NCBI GenBank assembly: GCA_030278955.1
Contig: JAOANR010000001.1
Span: forward strand, 24,619,120 to 24,683,119
Direction: 5' to 3'
From: Hygrophila difformis
Taxonomy: Eukaryota; Streptophyta; Magnoliopsida; Lamiales; Acanthaceae
Length of the DNA stretch: 64,000 nucleotides
The notes under the pieces were generated by a model. The model was not told the origin of the DNA. It searched no databases and worked only from the letters and a program-made list of their open reading frames with translations. Shown here in pieces: positions 21,297 to 33,665 of this stretch. Numbering within the stretch: position 1 is the first letter of the stretch; every line of letters starts with the position of its first letter. A program made the translations under genes and the position numbers.

Positions 21297-22030
21297 GTTG
21301 TGTCTGGTTGGGGCATTATGCCCCTTGGGAATCTTCAATAGGGAATCATACATTCCCATGTTTGGTTGGAATAATCTTTTAGGAAGGAATGTCAGATTCC
21401 CAACCAAGTGGGAATGTGAAGGAGATTTGATGGGAATCTGATTACTTCTACGAAGGCAGGTAATCTAAGATTACCAGGCATCTTCTATTTCATCTCACAT
21501 TAAATTGTCTTTTATACCCTTTAAAATTTTAAAACCATACATCAACCAATTTTATTCTTTATATTCATTGCTTGCTTAATTTATTTTTATTCTTTTTGTG
21601 TTTATTAAGTTTTTGAACACTTTTCGATGCATTTCACTATATACAGCTTGCAATTATATAATATTGCAACCAACAAGTAGATTTAACTAATTCCAAGGTA
21701 CAATTATCTTCCAAACGTAATGCAATATATGATAATTTACGAAATACGAATTTACATAGGATGAAGAGGGATTTTATTATAAATGAGCTGCATATTAATT
21801 AATTTGAACGAGAAATAGGCTTCATGGGAGTATTAAGTAATAATTTTGAATTAAGGACATTATGGTCTATTCATGTCATGTAGGAATCCAAGATTCCTAA
21901 ACCAACCAAACACAGTAATCTTAAAATAATAAAAAATAAGATTCCCAGCAATATGAGATTCCCAGCAATCTGACATTCCCAGCAATCACATTCCCATTAG
22001 CAATCCAAGATCTCTCTAAACAAACGCACC
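21297..22030. mobile_element. Possible non-autonomous element with GGGAATC subterminal repeats
   Basis: The left part has TGTCTGGTTGGGG and several GGGAATC blocks. The right part has their inverse, GATTCCCAGCAAT three times, then ACCAACCAAACA and CTAAACAAACGCACC. The inverted arrangement resembles MITEs whose ends contain GTTTGG. Ends and target duplication are uncertain. No coding. Confidence 0.4.
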
Positions 22031-22164
22031 GTATGTGTCTAACATTGACCCACGGAAAGATTTACATTTTATTGTTCAGACACCCAAGTTTTAGAAAATA
22101 CTAGAACTACCCGCTCGCGCGATGCGCCGGGCTCAGCTTATAATATTGTGTAGGAAAAATTGTA

Positions 22165-22425
22165 CTACCTCCGTCTCACCCTTTTTGTTACGGATGAGTT
22201 TTTGACACTATTCACTGTTTAACTTTGGTTCGAATTTTTATCATAGATACGTAAGAAAAAAACATAGTCAATTGAGATCTTGTTAGATTCGTCTAATCTT
22301 GTAGTTTTAGACAATCATTTTTTTATAACTTCTCTTTGTACATAATTTAAGTTATTAACCGTTAAAAACGTGCATCGGCATGCGTGTCGGAGGCCTTTAT
22401 AACAAAAACAACGAGACGGAGGAAG
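22165..22425. mobile_element. Stowaway-type MITE inside the Helitron-like region
   Basis: Inverted ends CTACCTCCGTCTC and GAGACGGAGGAAG with TA at 22163-22164 and 22426-22427. It is 261 bp. Internal blocks (GACACTATTCACTGTTTAAC) match the MITE at 4893-5149. The related copy at 34.6 kb lacks this insertion. Confidence 0.75.
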
Positions 22426-22710
22426 TAGTGCTAATAGATTAAAATTGCCCATTCAAAATAATTATTAATTACTTTATTCATTAATATATTTAATGAAAAG
22501 TGTTATGTTGTTTTCATTGTGAGAACATGCATATATAAAGAAACTTACATAACGATATATTTAATGAAAAAGTATTACATTTTATTTGTTTATAAGAAGA
22601 AATATATTGTAAAATTTTATATATATTGTGAAAGAAAAAAATATATATAGTAAAATTTCTATGTATATAATATTTAATTTATAATATTTATTATTCAATG
22701 TGAATCTAAA

Positions 22711-22748
22711 TGGGTCAGCCCGCGGGTCGCTGCCCGTGGGCTGACCCA
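22711..22748. repeat. 38-bp GC-rich palindrome
   Basis: TGGGTCAGCCC and its reverse complement GGGCTGACCCA flank a GC-rich centre that is itself partly self-complementary (GCGGG / CCCGT). A decayed version occurs at about 34878-34915 in the related Helitron-like copy. Confidence 0.75.
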
Positions 22749-22857
22749 TCGATTGAATATTAGTTAATATTGTTTCAAAAATTGAATGTCTAGCATAGCG
22801 TGACCAAACATTTAAATCATTATCCTTATTTTTTTGGTAGAGTTTAAATCATTATCT

Positions 22858-22977
22858 TTTAGGTGAATACTAGGGTATCCCCAGACCACATTGGACCCGA
22901 GACTAATCCCTCGAGGATATGCAAGGGCAATTAAGGGCGTCTCTCCCAAAGCAGTTTTTTGCATACACAAGGCTCGT
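22858..22977 (-). mobile_element. SINE-like insertion with direct flanking repeats
   Basis: About 120 bp with GAGCCTTGTGTATGC, GGGAGAGACGCCC and TCTCGGGTCC on the minus strand. It is flanked by TTTAAATCATTATCTTT and GTTAAATCATTATCTTT, which look like a target duplication of about 14 bp. It is absent from the homologous copy at 34.98 kb. The pol III boxes are not clear. Confidence 0.45.
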
Positions 22978-23587
22978 TAAATCATTATCTTTGATTGCAC
23001 ATTATACAAATAATTAGTACTAATTTTAGTATTTTCCTATTTATTTATCTTATTGGTATCATTTTTTAAGTTTAATTTTTCTTTTATTTATTAAAACTTA
23101 GGAATGCAAATAATTTTATTATTGAATTTATTTTTAATTTTATAAATTATAAATATATAGTAAATAATAAATATAATATACTTCAATATTTGCTAACAAA
23201 AAAGAAGAATGTGGAATGCTATGAATTAATAACTAAAATATTATTTGGTAGGAGTATATAATATTTTTTTTGAAGAGCTATTAAATGTCTGGAAAGGGAT
23301 TAAAGTACCATTCAATCTCCTATAAAAAAATTAAATAGTGTGTAGTGAAAAATTTTATCAAATAAAATAACGTAATTAAATTACATTTTGAGTTACAAAA
23401 GATATACTTCTAATAGCTATTAGCCTATTACCAACACATTGGTTACAAAATAAAAATAAAAATTAAAACGCATGCAAGTAAAAACCAAATACTTCTAAAT
23501 CCTTAACTTAAATGTAAACATTACATTTTCAAATTTTGGTACAATATATAGGTTAATTGTTGTATTAGTTTTTCTTTTTTTTTTCTT

Positions 23588-23648
23588 TTTTTTTTTGAAT
23601 AATTTATACATGCTAGGAAAAAGTGTGGGAGCTCATGTCACACAATTG
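23588..23648 (-). mobile_element. Truncated SINE 3' part
   Basis: The minus strand has TGTGACATGAGCTCCCACAC, then TTTTTCCTAGCATG and an A-rich tail, matching the body and end of the SINE at 4690-4860. Confidence 0.5.
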
Positions 23649-23710
23649 TTGTATTAGTTGTAAAATAGTTACATAAGTTCAATTATTAAATTCAAAAATA
23701 AAAGTCAATT

Positions 23711-24172
23711 AGGGTCCGTTTGGATTGGCTTTTGAAAAAAGCAGAAGCCAAAAGTAGAAGCAGAAGCAGAAGTCAAAAGCAAAAGCATGTAACTTTTGTG
23801 TTTGGATTGAATGTTTGAAAAACGTTTTTTTTTAAAATATGTTTGGATGAATAAAAATGAAAAGTGCTTTTGAAATATGTTAATTACTAAAAAGGACTTG
23901 CTATTTAATATGATAATAAGATATATTTATAGTGTAATTTATATTAAGTAGTGGGGTATTTAAGTCTTTGCACATTTTACGAAGTACTTTTGTCTTATGC
24001 TTTTGGGAGCAGTACCCCTGGGCTGCTTTTCCCAGAAGCACTTTTTTTTTGCTTCTCATGGTGCTTTTGTTTTTTTCCAAAAGCCAAAACAAACACATCT
24101 TTTCTATCAAAAGTGCTTTTGATAGAAGTAAAAGTCAAAAGCACTCTCCCAAAAGCCATTGCAAACGGGCTC
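23711..24172. mobile_element. MITE with GTCCGTTTGGATTGGCTTTTG ends
   Basis: The left end GGGTCCGTTTGGATTGGCTT pairs with the right end AAAAGCCATTGCAAACGGGC. Subterminal blocks rich in AAAAGC/GCTTTT are repeated. Ends with CCGTTTG are common in plant hAT-type MITEs. A target duplication was not found. Confidence 0.6.
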
Positions 24173-25007
24173 GTATGTTGTTGAAACAAAAGATAAATAA
24201 AATAATTATATCAAAATAAACGCATTCATGTGAATAAGTGTTATTTAGATACCAATTTGTAATTTAGTTTTGCCTAAAAATTATAACAATTATACTGCTT
24301 TTTCGACGGAAAATTTTCCTAAATGGCCTCGCGCGGTTTGGTTTATTGTTATATTAGTATATGATTTTAATTATAAAGTTATCAATTGACATGCATTTAT
24401 TAGATTAATGTTATTTTAGGACATCAATACAAATATACAATATATTTTATTTCATGTTTTCGGTGTATGTTATTTTAAGTATGATTTTAATTGCATAAAT
24501 TGTATAGTAACCTTCATTTATTTGATTGATGTTATTTTGGACATATCAATAATATATTTTCATTTCCTTTTTTTTTTATGAGGATGTTATTTTATTTAGA
24601 AAGAAACTTTACTCTTAAAAATTATTTACACTCTACTAGGGGTGAAAGTGGGGCGGATAATATCCGTCCGATCCGATGCCATATTCGATTATATTAGAAT
24701 CCAAATTCGAATTTTTATATCCGGCGGATACGAGACAGGATATGAGATTGTAAATATCCGCCCGTATCCGAAAAATCCGAATATAATGCGGATATTATCC
24801 GTATTTTCTATCCGAATATCCGAAAATTTATATATATTTTTATATGTATAATATAATATATCGTATTAACTATAAAATAAATAAGTAATACTATATGTAT
24901 AAATATAATTAAAAGCTCGAAAGCCATATGTAATTTATTTAAATCAAATCATATCAATCAACTCAACTACATCATTAGGTTCTTGTGACCAGGGGGAGGG
25001 TGGCGGT

Positions 25008-28000
25008 TTGGGCAGGGGATTTAGGTTGTGTGGACGGCTAAGAACTCTTAAACAGAAGATTCGAGAGTGGCCGGGATATGGGGTAGGGGATGTTGAACAG
25101 AAAATTCAGATGCTGTCGACTGAACTAGAGGAGATAGAGGTTGTTATCCAGGAAGGGGCTGTGGATGAAACTGTTAGACAGGCATGGGTGGCGAAAAAGG
25201 GGGAATTACACAGATTGCTACTGAGTGAGGAGAGGCGGTGGAGGCAGAAGTCGCGTGTCCGGTGGCTTAAAGAAGGGGACTTGAATACCCGTTTTTTCCA
25301 TGCCATGTCTGCTCTGCATAGGCGCAGGGGTTTTATTGGATCAATAATGAGAGATGGGCAGGTGGTGGATGACCCTAGTGAGGTTAAGAAGCTGGCAGCT
25401 CTACATTTCAAAAGTGCCTTTACTAAACAGGAGAGTGAAGTATTCTGTATTGAAGCTGTAGGTCTGGGGAAGATTAAAGAAGCAGACAAAGGTTGGTTGG
25501 AGAGGGATTTCTCAGAAGAAGAGATTCGATCGGCAATCTGGAGCTGCGACGGAAATAGAGCACCGGGGCCGGATGGATTCAACATTGGATTTTTCCAAAA
25601 GTTTTGGGAGCTGGTTAAAGGGGATGTACTTGAGGTATTCAAGAAGTTTGGAAGGGATTGCAAATTGCCGAGAGATGTTGGAGGGTCGTTTATAACTCTT
25701 ATTCCGAAGGTTGAGAATCCGGTGGACTTCAGTCAGTTTAGGCCAATCTCCCTTGTTGGATGTGTCTATAAAATAATTGCGAAAACGCTGGCTAGGAGAT
25801 TGCAATCGGTTATTGGTGATATTGTTGGGCCGTCTCAAATGGCTTTTGTGGCGGGAAGGCAGATTTTAGATGGAGCACTCATAGCTGCCGAAGTCATCCA
25901 CTCAACTATGTCGGCTGGCCGGAGTGGTTTTGTAATTAAATTGGATTTTGCAAAAGCCTACGATAAGGTTTCGTGGGAAGCCTTACATAGAGTCCTTAAT
26001 GCGATGGGCTTTGGGGAAAGATGGACCAACTGGGTCTTGGAATGTATATCATCGGCCACTGCGGCTGTACTGGTGAACGGGTCTCCAACGGAGTTTTTTA
26101 AAATGGAACAAGGATTAAGGCAAGGGGATCCGTTATCCCCGTATTTATTCGTTATGATGGCTGAATTAGTAAACAAACTAATTTCTAAGGCGAAAGAGAT
26201 GGGGCTGTTAACAGGTTTGGTAGCAGGATCAGGTGGGGTGGAGATCACCCATCTTCAATACGCGGACGATACGATCCTTTTCTGTGAAGGCGAGCTTAAT
26301 CAAATTCTGACTATTAAGAGGATCCTCTGCTGCTTAACATTAGCCTCGGGTTTAACCATTAATTATGGGAAGTGCAGGATATATGGTATCAATTGTGATC
26401 CGGAGGAAATTACTGTGGCGGCGGACATGTTGGGATGCGAAGTTGGAAAATGGCCTATGTCGTATCTAGGGGTTCCTATTGGTGGAAGGGTGAATAGTGT
26501 CTTGGCCTGGAAACCGGTGATCGATAAGGTTGAAAAAAGATTGGCCGGGTGGAAGAATAGATATTTATCGCAAGCGGGGAGAATATGTCTTATTAAGTCA
26601 GTCATGGAGGCTTTACCGGTGTACTACCTGTCTCTATTTAAAATTCCGCGGGAAGTGGCCGATAAGCTGGAAAAATTAAAGAGAAGTTTTTTTTGGAAGG
26701 AGGTGGATGCTGGGAGAAAGTTACATACAATTTGCTGGGATAAAATAAGTTATCACATGGAGGATGGAGGATTGGGTATGTGGAATGTTCAGAAGTTCAA
26801 CTTAGCACTACTTAATAAATGGAGGTGGAGGTATGGGCACGAACAATCCTTGTGGAAGATGGTGGTAGACGCTAAGTATTATGGAGGAAGTAGACCACTA
26901 ATACCGGAGGTTAAGGTTTGTAGGTCCATCTGGGGTAATATTTGTAAGGCTTGGGCGGAGTTAGGGGGGGGCAGCCAGGGGGGCGAGTTTAAGATTTTAG
27001 TGGGGAATGGGGGTGCTACTAGATTTTGGGATGATCTCTGGGTGGGAGATGGCTTTGTGTTAAAGGTTAGGTTCCCTCGGATTTATGCTCTTGCTAGTAA
27101 TAAACAAGGGTTCATAGGGGATCTTGGTAACTGGGAGGGGGAGGAGTGGAGATGGGACATTAAACTAAGAAGAGTGCTTTTTGATTGGGAAAAGGAGGTG
27201 TGGGAGGAGTTTCTTCGTGTATTGGGGCAGCAGAATTTATGTAAGTTTGTGGAGGATCGAGTGATATGGTCCAAGGAAGGAAGTGGTGTCTATTCTACTA
27301 AATCATGTCGGGAGCGGTTACAAAGGGTGGGGAGAGGAGTGTCACTGAATTGGTGGAAGATGTTTTGGAAAATAAAAGCCCCGATGAAGGTGAAAGTGCT
27401 TTGTTGGAAATTGTTACAGAATGGGTTACCGGTGAGGGAAACTCTCCTAGTGAGAGGATGTATCCAGGCGGAAAATGCTCACTGCCCGTGTTGTGGTTCG
27501 ATGGTAGAGTCGGAAGATCATCTATTTTGTCGCTGTGAATTTGCTAGGAAGCTATGGTATCAAGGAATTGCTTGGTTTGGTGAGTCATGGGCAGCACCTG
27601 GGAAGATAGTGGAGCTGATTACATGGTGGATAAATGGCTGCCCAAAGAAAAGATGGGGGGACGTTTGGGATTTGACTGGTCTGGGTATTATATGGTGTAT
27701 TTGGAAAGCTAGAAATGAAATGATCTTTAGAGGAAGGCCTATTGATCTGGGGGTGGTTATAGCAGAATTAAAATGGCAAATAAGTTTATGGTGCAAGGCG
27801 CATGGGATGGATAATGGGTACTGTCTAACTGATCTGGGAAGGGAATTCCCTGAGGCTCTGAAAAAGATTGGTATTGGCAAGATCAGGAGACCTCGTGAAG
27901 GGCTTGTTTGGATACGCCCGGAGAGGGGTTGGTGGAAGATAAATACCGATGGATCGTCGCTTGGAAATCCAGGGCCGGCAGGTATAGGGGGAGTGATCAG

Positions 28001-28352
28001 AGATGAAAATGGTAAAACAATTTACACCTTGTCAGACTACATTGGGGTAACGGACTCGACAGAGGCTGAGGTCGTGGCGTTAAGTCAGGTCTGTCAAGCC
28101 TTAGTTAGGGATCAAGGCTTTCCACTTGTTAGAATTGTCCTGGAATGTGATTCCTACAATGTAGTAAGTTGGATAACAGATTTGAGTTTGATTCCATGGC
28201 GGTTACACAAATATATTCGCCCTATTGCCACTGTGCTGAATTGTGCGGGAGAGGTTCGGATCCAACACATTTACAGAGAAAGGAATTCGGAAGCCGATCG
28301 GTGGGCGAAGATTGGTGCAGAGGGTGGGAGTCGTTTGGAACAATGGTATTAG
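25008..28352 (+). pseudogene. LINE ORF2 remnant: RT, zinc finger, RNase H
   Basis: About 1,114 codons stay open without a stop, but the endonuclease half is missing, so no native start codon exists; the first in-frame codon used here is TTG. RT spans about residues 185-480: APGPDGF (185-191), FRPISLVG (244-251), KLDFAKAYDKVSW (311-323), RQGDPLSP (371-378) and YADD (418-421). A zinc-finger-like segment has CPCCG ... HLFCRC near residue 835. A C-terminal RNase H (from residue 975) keeps the acidic set D981, E1021, D1048 and D1097. An RNase H after RT is typical of one branch of plant L1 LINEs. The long intact frame suggests a fairly recent insertion. Confidence 0.92.
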
Positions 28353-30099
28353 CGCTGTGGGGACAGAAAGGCGTTGTATGGGAAAGATATATAAAATTGA
28401 AGCTTGTTATATGGGAAAGACAATTTGAAGCTTGCTGTAGTTGCTGGCCGGTGTAGGGTGGTGTTCAAAAGGAAGCAAGAGGGGAAGGAAGGGAGAAGGG
28501 ACTGGGTGGTGGTGGAATGGAGCAGGCAATAAGGTGGAGGGCGAGTTTTGACTGAATTGTGAGGAGCTGGGACAAGGTGGTGGAACTTGGTATTGCTGTG
28601 ATGGTGTGTTTTTTTTGTTTGTTTGTTTCTTTTTTAACAGGTATTTAGCTCGGAGGATGAAGGAAAAAGGACATACAAGTGAGGATGAAATGACATGGAG
28701 TTGTGCTAAAAGTCCAATGCTGCTGGTGCTTCTGTTTTGCTCAAAGTGGATGCTGATCTGATCTTGGGCGGCTCATATATGCAATGTCGATCCATGACTG
28801 CTGATGTCTAACCTTGAAGAATGCAATTGGTGTGCGGTGCCAAAAGGGTGCCAAAAATGTCTTATACAAATCACCTGGTGAGTCCAGAGATTCAAATCTT
28901 CAGAGTTGATTGGTCTTGGTGGTATTAAGGTTGGTAATCTTGAACTTATTAAAACATATGTTCGGCCTTCTATTATCTCCAGTGCATTAAAATGTCATGG
29001 GATCTAGGAACCTCAATTTGGCCTTCTATGCTCTATCTTCCTTTAATCCGTGCCTATTCTCAAGCGCCATGCTCTGTCCGAACATTTAGCCTTTTGTCTG
29101 GTTGTATACTAAGGTTGCATATTTTCACTGGGAGTAGTAGGATCAGTTATGGGTGCTCACAAGATAAGCTTATGTGGTGGTACATTCCTTGCAGTAGAGT
29201 ACAGTTGGGTATTAGATGGGCTGTGGGTTAGAAGTGTTATGCAAGCTTATCAGGATGGTCCTGTTTGGATATTTGATAGATGCCGAGTAGGCTTAGATAG
29301 ATGAGAGATGAATATGGACCTCTCTATGTTATGGTGGTGGCGTCGGTTTTAAAAAAAAAAAAAAAAAAAAAAAATTCAGAAAAGCATTTTATTAAAAAAA
29401 AAAAAAAAAGCTCAAAAAAAAAAAAAAAAAACAAAACAAAAATATGCATATTTGTATATGTATTTGTTGTGCTTATTCATGAATAGGGGCACAATAATAT
29501 GCAAGTACAAGTTGACTGATTCCATATTGTTATAGTAGAGATGTTGTTAGCTGTTTATGGGTAGTGTCATTGGTTGAGCTGACTTGGGCTGTTTTGCATA
29601 CCACCTTCAGTGCTTGGTGATCTTCCATAGTTTGATCTCTCTACTCCCATAAGTTTTCCTTCTTTCTTTTCCCCCCCTGCCTGGTTTATCTTTATTGCTC
29701 CTTATTTCTTTCTCTGGCCTCTGGTCTTTTTCTTTTTCCTCCTTCTCACCCTCCCCATCCCTCCATTACCGCTCCATAGATATCCTTAGATCCATGGTTT
29801 TGATGCATCGGAGATAAACACCATTAGCAGGCGAATGTATTGTTGATATAAGGTTATGGATTACCATTTGGAGTATCTATAGGAGACCTCATTTTGAGAC
29901 TCTTGAAGAGAAAGTGATGGGGGATCTTGCAAGTCGAGTCATCGGAGTTAGTATTCTGGATTGATTTGTGTGGAGTGTCTATCTGTTTCCTTTCAGTTTA
30001 AATGGGATGGACCTGGATTGTACTTTATAGTTGTGTGATGTACCAATATTTTGGAGTTGGTTGGAATAAAAGTTCATTTTCCTCAAAAAAAAAAAAAAA
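28353..30099 (+). other. LINE 3' UTR with internal A tracts
   Basis: No coding. Contains long A runs at 29350-29374, 29393-29409 and 29415-29432, then ordinary sequence up to AATAAAAG near 30068 and the terminal poly(A) at 30085-30099. The internal A runs could be expanded slippage or the tail of another nested retroposon. Confidence 0.6.
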
Positions 30100-30944
30100 A
30101 CATCATTAGGTTCTTTGCATCAAACTGTAGTATGCATGTGTAACATCTTGTAGTGATATTATTTAGATGTTTTGAACGAAATTAATAATCTTGAAAAATT
30201 TAAAAATTTAGTTTAGCTTACATAGTAGTATATTCCGATTTCACTTAAAAATTATAAAAAAAAAATAATTTTAGTAATTATAAGATTATCCGAGTTAAAA
30301 TCCGAATCCGTCTCGTATCCGTTCCCCGAAATATTCGAATTCGTATTTGTATCCGGCCTATTCGTATCCGATTCCATATTCGACAAAAAATATGAGATAG
30401 AATACGGGATGAGTATTATCCACCCATATCCGTCCCGTTTCACCCCTACACTCTACCTTTCAAAAAGGGTTTAGGAAACAACTGCATAAACCAGGACATT
30501 AAATTAGAAAAACGGTAGTAAAAAATAGAAAGTTATTTTTTTTTTTATTTAGTTTCTAAATATTTGAAATATGTTTAACATTTCTATGCTAAATATTAAA
30601 TTATTTAATTTTGTACAATAAGAACTAATGAAGTCGAATAATTTAAAAATATTAAAAAAATACGTATGATTGTATTTTATTTTGATTGTTTGTTTGTACA
30701 AATATTAAAAGTTTAAGTTAGTTGGAAGAAACTAATGTGAGTGAAAATTTGACCAATTAACTCATACTTCAAATTTCAATTGATTGGAATTTACATAATT
30801 AGTTTCCAAAAAAGTGTTATTCTAAATACTAATATAAAAGCATAAGTAGAAGTATACATAAATACATTGTAAATTATTAATAACAATATATTACAAAATT
30901 CAATTACTAACAACTTTATTTACATGATATGTAAAGAAAACTAT

Positions 30945-31595
30945 TGGAAAGCTCGTAACAAAAACATATTCAATGGGAAGAGTCTGATACTGTCAGAAGT
31001 GGTGGAAGATATTAAATGGAATATTCAAAACTGGTGGAAGATATTCTCGGCGGAAGCAGGCTCGATTTCTTTTGGGGTTAGTGGACATCTCCTGGACTAC
31101 TTTCCTCAGGAACGGGTGGCAAGGATGAAAAGTGTTAGAAGGGGATTAACATGGGTTCGACCAACTGATGGATGGTGGAAGATAAATACGGATGGCTCTT
31201 CGCTTGGGAATCCGGGGCCGGCCGGAATCGGCGGGGTAATTAGAAACGACGGAGGTCAGATCATCTACATTCTGTCCGAGAATATTGGAGTTTCAGATTC
31301 TACTGAGGCGGAACTAAGAGCAGTGAGCAGGATTTGCCAAGTATTAATTCGCGATCAAGGATTCCCATTGCCTAGGTTAATCTTTGAGTGTGACTCTATT
31401 AACATAGTGAAATGGTTAGGCGATCCGGGTACCGTTCCTTGGAGGCTTAGTAAGTACGTCGGACCAATTGCCGGGGTAATGAGATGTGCAGGGGAAGTGC
31501 GATTTCAACATATTCTGCGAGAACGTAATTCCCTCGCAGACTATTGGGCGAAAAAAGGGGCTCTCGGGCAGGAGAGGATAGAGGCATGGCTGTGA
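30945..31595 (+). pseudogene. LINE ORF2 C-terminus with RNase H
   Basis: The preserved frame starts WKARNKNIF and ends with a TGA at 31593-31595. It contains an entire RNase H domain: INTDGSSLGNPGPAG, STEAEL, FECDSI and NSLADYWA, so all four acidic positions are kept. It is clearly related to the RNase H of the LINE at 25.0-28.4 kb but diverged, so it is a different subfamily or an older copy. There is no RT and no start codon of its own. Confidence 0.88.
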
Positions 31596-33653
31596 CAGCA
31601 GTGGTGGTAGGAAACGTAAGCAGTATGGGATAGAGGTAGAAGGTAGAAAAATTTGGCAAGAGGGAGATGCTGGTATTGGGGAGGAGTCGATGTAATGTTA
31701 ACACTACTGTGGCTTGGGAGGATGGGGTTGGATCGGGGAGTATAGGAGTTAGCATAAAAGCAGATTTCTTTGGACTAACTTATATGATTTTTTACTTTTT
31801 CTGCTATCCTCTCCCCCCTCTTTTCTTTTTTGTAGGTGAATCACTTATAGTGGAAAGGCTGGCGCACTGGAGAGTGAACAAATATGTTGATAATACCTGA
31901 AGCAAATTGAGACATCGCTTGTGGTTTATAATGGTGGTACTGGGTGACGATGTTTAGAAGACATGAGGAATTCAAAGCGGTTGCAGAGGCGAGGTTATCC
32001 ATTCTGGAGTAGAAGGTTGCTGCTTCAGCTGGAGCATCTAGACGAAAATAGGTGGAAGGATGTTTGCTACAATGTGGATGGAGAGTGTAAATTGATGAGT
32101 GTTGCTTCAAAAAGGAAAGTAAGGTCTCACGTGTTAAGCGAGGAATATTGAGCTATCTGACTATCTGGAGAGGTCAGCGGGTAAGGTACTGTCTTGATCT
32201 CGTTGTTCTGCATTTGAGGTGTTCATACTGACAACCTAGAACTTGCTTTATACATCGAGCTTGCATACACTCACTTCAGTACATTGATAGGTTAAGGGTT
32301 TCTATCCTCCCTGTTTGGCCTTATTTCTTCCTCTCCTACTGCTATTATCTTTCGTGAGCAATGATTAAGTTAATCAGCTCTCACATTCTCCCCTTTAACC
32401 ATTTCTTTATCCCTGTTGAATTACCCCTGCGACCTATGGTTACTTCAATCAGCCCACACCATTGTCCGTGGAACCTTTATTTCCTTCCCTGTCCTAGCCA
32501 GACTGTCCCTTTGCTCATCGGGAGACATAGGAGTTGATGTCGATTTTGGTTTTTGAAATAAGATAAAAAGAACAACTATCAACTTGCTGTGTCGTGGTTG
32601 CTAGTGAATATCTTTCAATATTCTGGAAAGAAAGAAAGATAGTAGAAAATGATGGAAAGAAAATAAAAAGAGAAGAAAAAGAAGAAGGAAAAAATAGATA
32701 AATGAAAAAAAAAAGCAGCAGAAAAAAGAAAGCAAAAAGGAAAAAGCTGAATAAAGAGTAGTTTGGTCAATGGAGATGAAATGCAAGGGTAGTTTGTAAG
32801 CAACAGATTTCGGCTTTTGGCAAGTGTGGGAGTCTCACTTTACACTTTTTATTGTACTGAAATGCTTTTGGCAAGATTGATGATGGTCTGGTGTCACTAG
32901 CTGAGTTTCAGCTCTTTGTAATTGCATGAAGCCAGATACCTTAAACCGCCATTCCTTTTTCTTACCACTGCCCGGTCCCCAATTTGAGCTTAATTACAAC
33001 CCTATGGCTTAATGTATTGGAGTTGAGTGTTATGCATGGGAGATGTTGTCTTAAGTAAGCGTTAGGCTTGTCTATTTGATTCACCGCTCTTGCTGCTGCT
33101 GAGATCTTGACATTACTTTAAAAAGCTGCTGATGTGGTCAAGGGAAGAAACATACTGTATACATTGTTTTGGTTGCTGCTTCTGGGGTTATTCTCATGGA
33201 TGGATAATGAAACGAATGCCTCCAGATTTCACTTGCCTATAGATTAGCAAAGAGATTCTGAATGCTGCGATTAAAATTGGTGGCTCTGAATGTCTCAAAT
33301 CAAATGCGTAGTGAATGTCACAGGATGAACAACACTTGATGAAGGGAGCCGATTCCTAACTGAAGAGCAGCTCTCACTTGATGGTTTCCGCGGTTGCAGT
33401 GTAAAGAAGACACAGGGTGACTTTTGATTTGCCTCGGTTTGCTGTCCTGCCGCAGTGATGGTTGTCTACTAAGTGCAGCCTTTTCCCGTTGTCTTGCACT
33501 TGGGTGGTTCCTATATTTAGTCTTGATACTAGGGTGCTTTGTGTCTCTGGTACTCTGCCTTGTAGCTCTTTGTCATTGCTTTCGATTATTTAGTTGGTGT
33601 TTTACCGGTTGGTGGAGTGTAAGTCTCAGACAAGTCTCGAAACTAAAAAAAAA
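30945..33653 (+). mobile_element. Second LINE, strongly 5'-truncated
   Basis: Target duplication AAAGAAAACTAT at 30933-30944 and 33654-33665, the second directly after a poly(A) tail. Coding begins immediately after the first duplication with WKARNK, an internal L1 motif, and ends at 31595. About 2 kb of 3' UTR follows, with an A/G-rich stretch at 32630-32760. Confidence 0.88.
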
Positions 33654-33665
33654 AAAGAAAACTAT

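Larger units (their letters stand above)
22101..23075 (-). mobile_element. Helitron-like 3' end region
   Basis: On the minus strand the sequence ends with a GC-rich hairpin-capable GCGCATCGCGCGAGCGGG followed by TAGTTCTAG and then T. CTRR after a hairpin, inserted before T, is the Helitron 3' signature. The next kilobase is homologous to 34598-35095 (shared GATGCGCCGGGCTC, TTTATTTGTTTATAA, AACATTTAAATCATTATC). A MITE and a SINE-like sequence have inserted into it. No Rep/helicase coding is present. Confidence 0.5.
24985..30099 (+). mobile_element. LINE (plant L1 type), 5'-truncated
   Basis: A 16-bp target duplication ACATCATTAGGTTCTT lies at 24969-24984 and again at 30100-30115, directly after a poly(A) tail that follows AATAAAAG. 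The body is a truncated ORF2 plus about 1.7 kb of 3' UTR. No endonuclease domain and no ORF1 are present, so the copy was 5'-truncated during target-primed reverse transcription. Confidence 0.92.
24637..30448. mobile_element. Non-autonomous hAT element split by a LINE
   Basis: Ends TAGGGGTGAAA and TTTCACCCCTA are inverted repeats, flanked by a perfect 8-bp duplication CACTCTAC at 24629-24636 and 30449-30456, the hAT hallmark. Subterminal repeats of ATCCG/CGGAT fill both ends. Without the LINE the element is about 680 bp and non-coding. Confidence 0.88.

Noticed and set aside
25106..25663. 185-codon minus-strand ORF
   Set aside because: Antisense shadow of the LINE reverse transcriptase frame.
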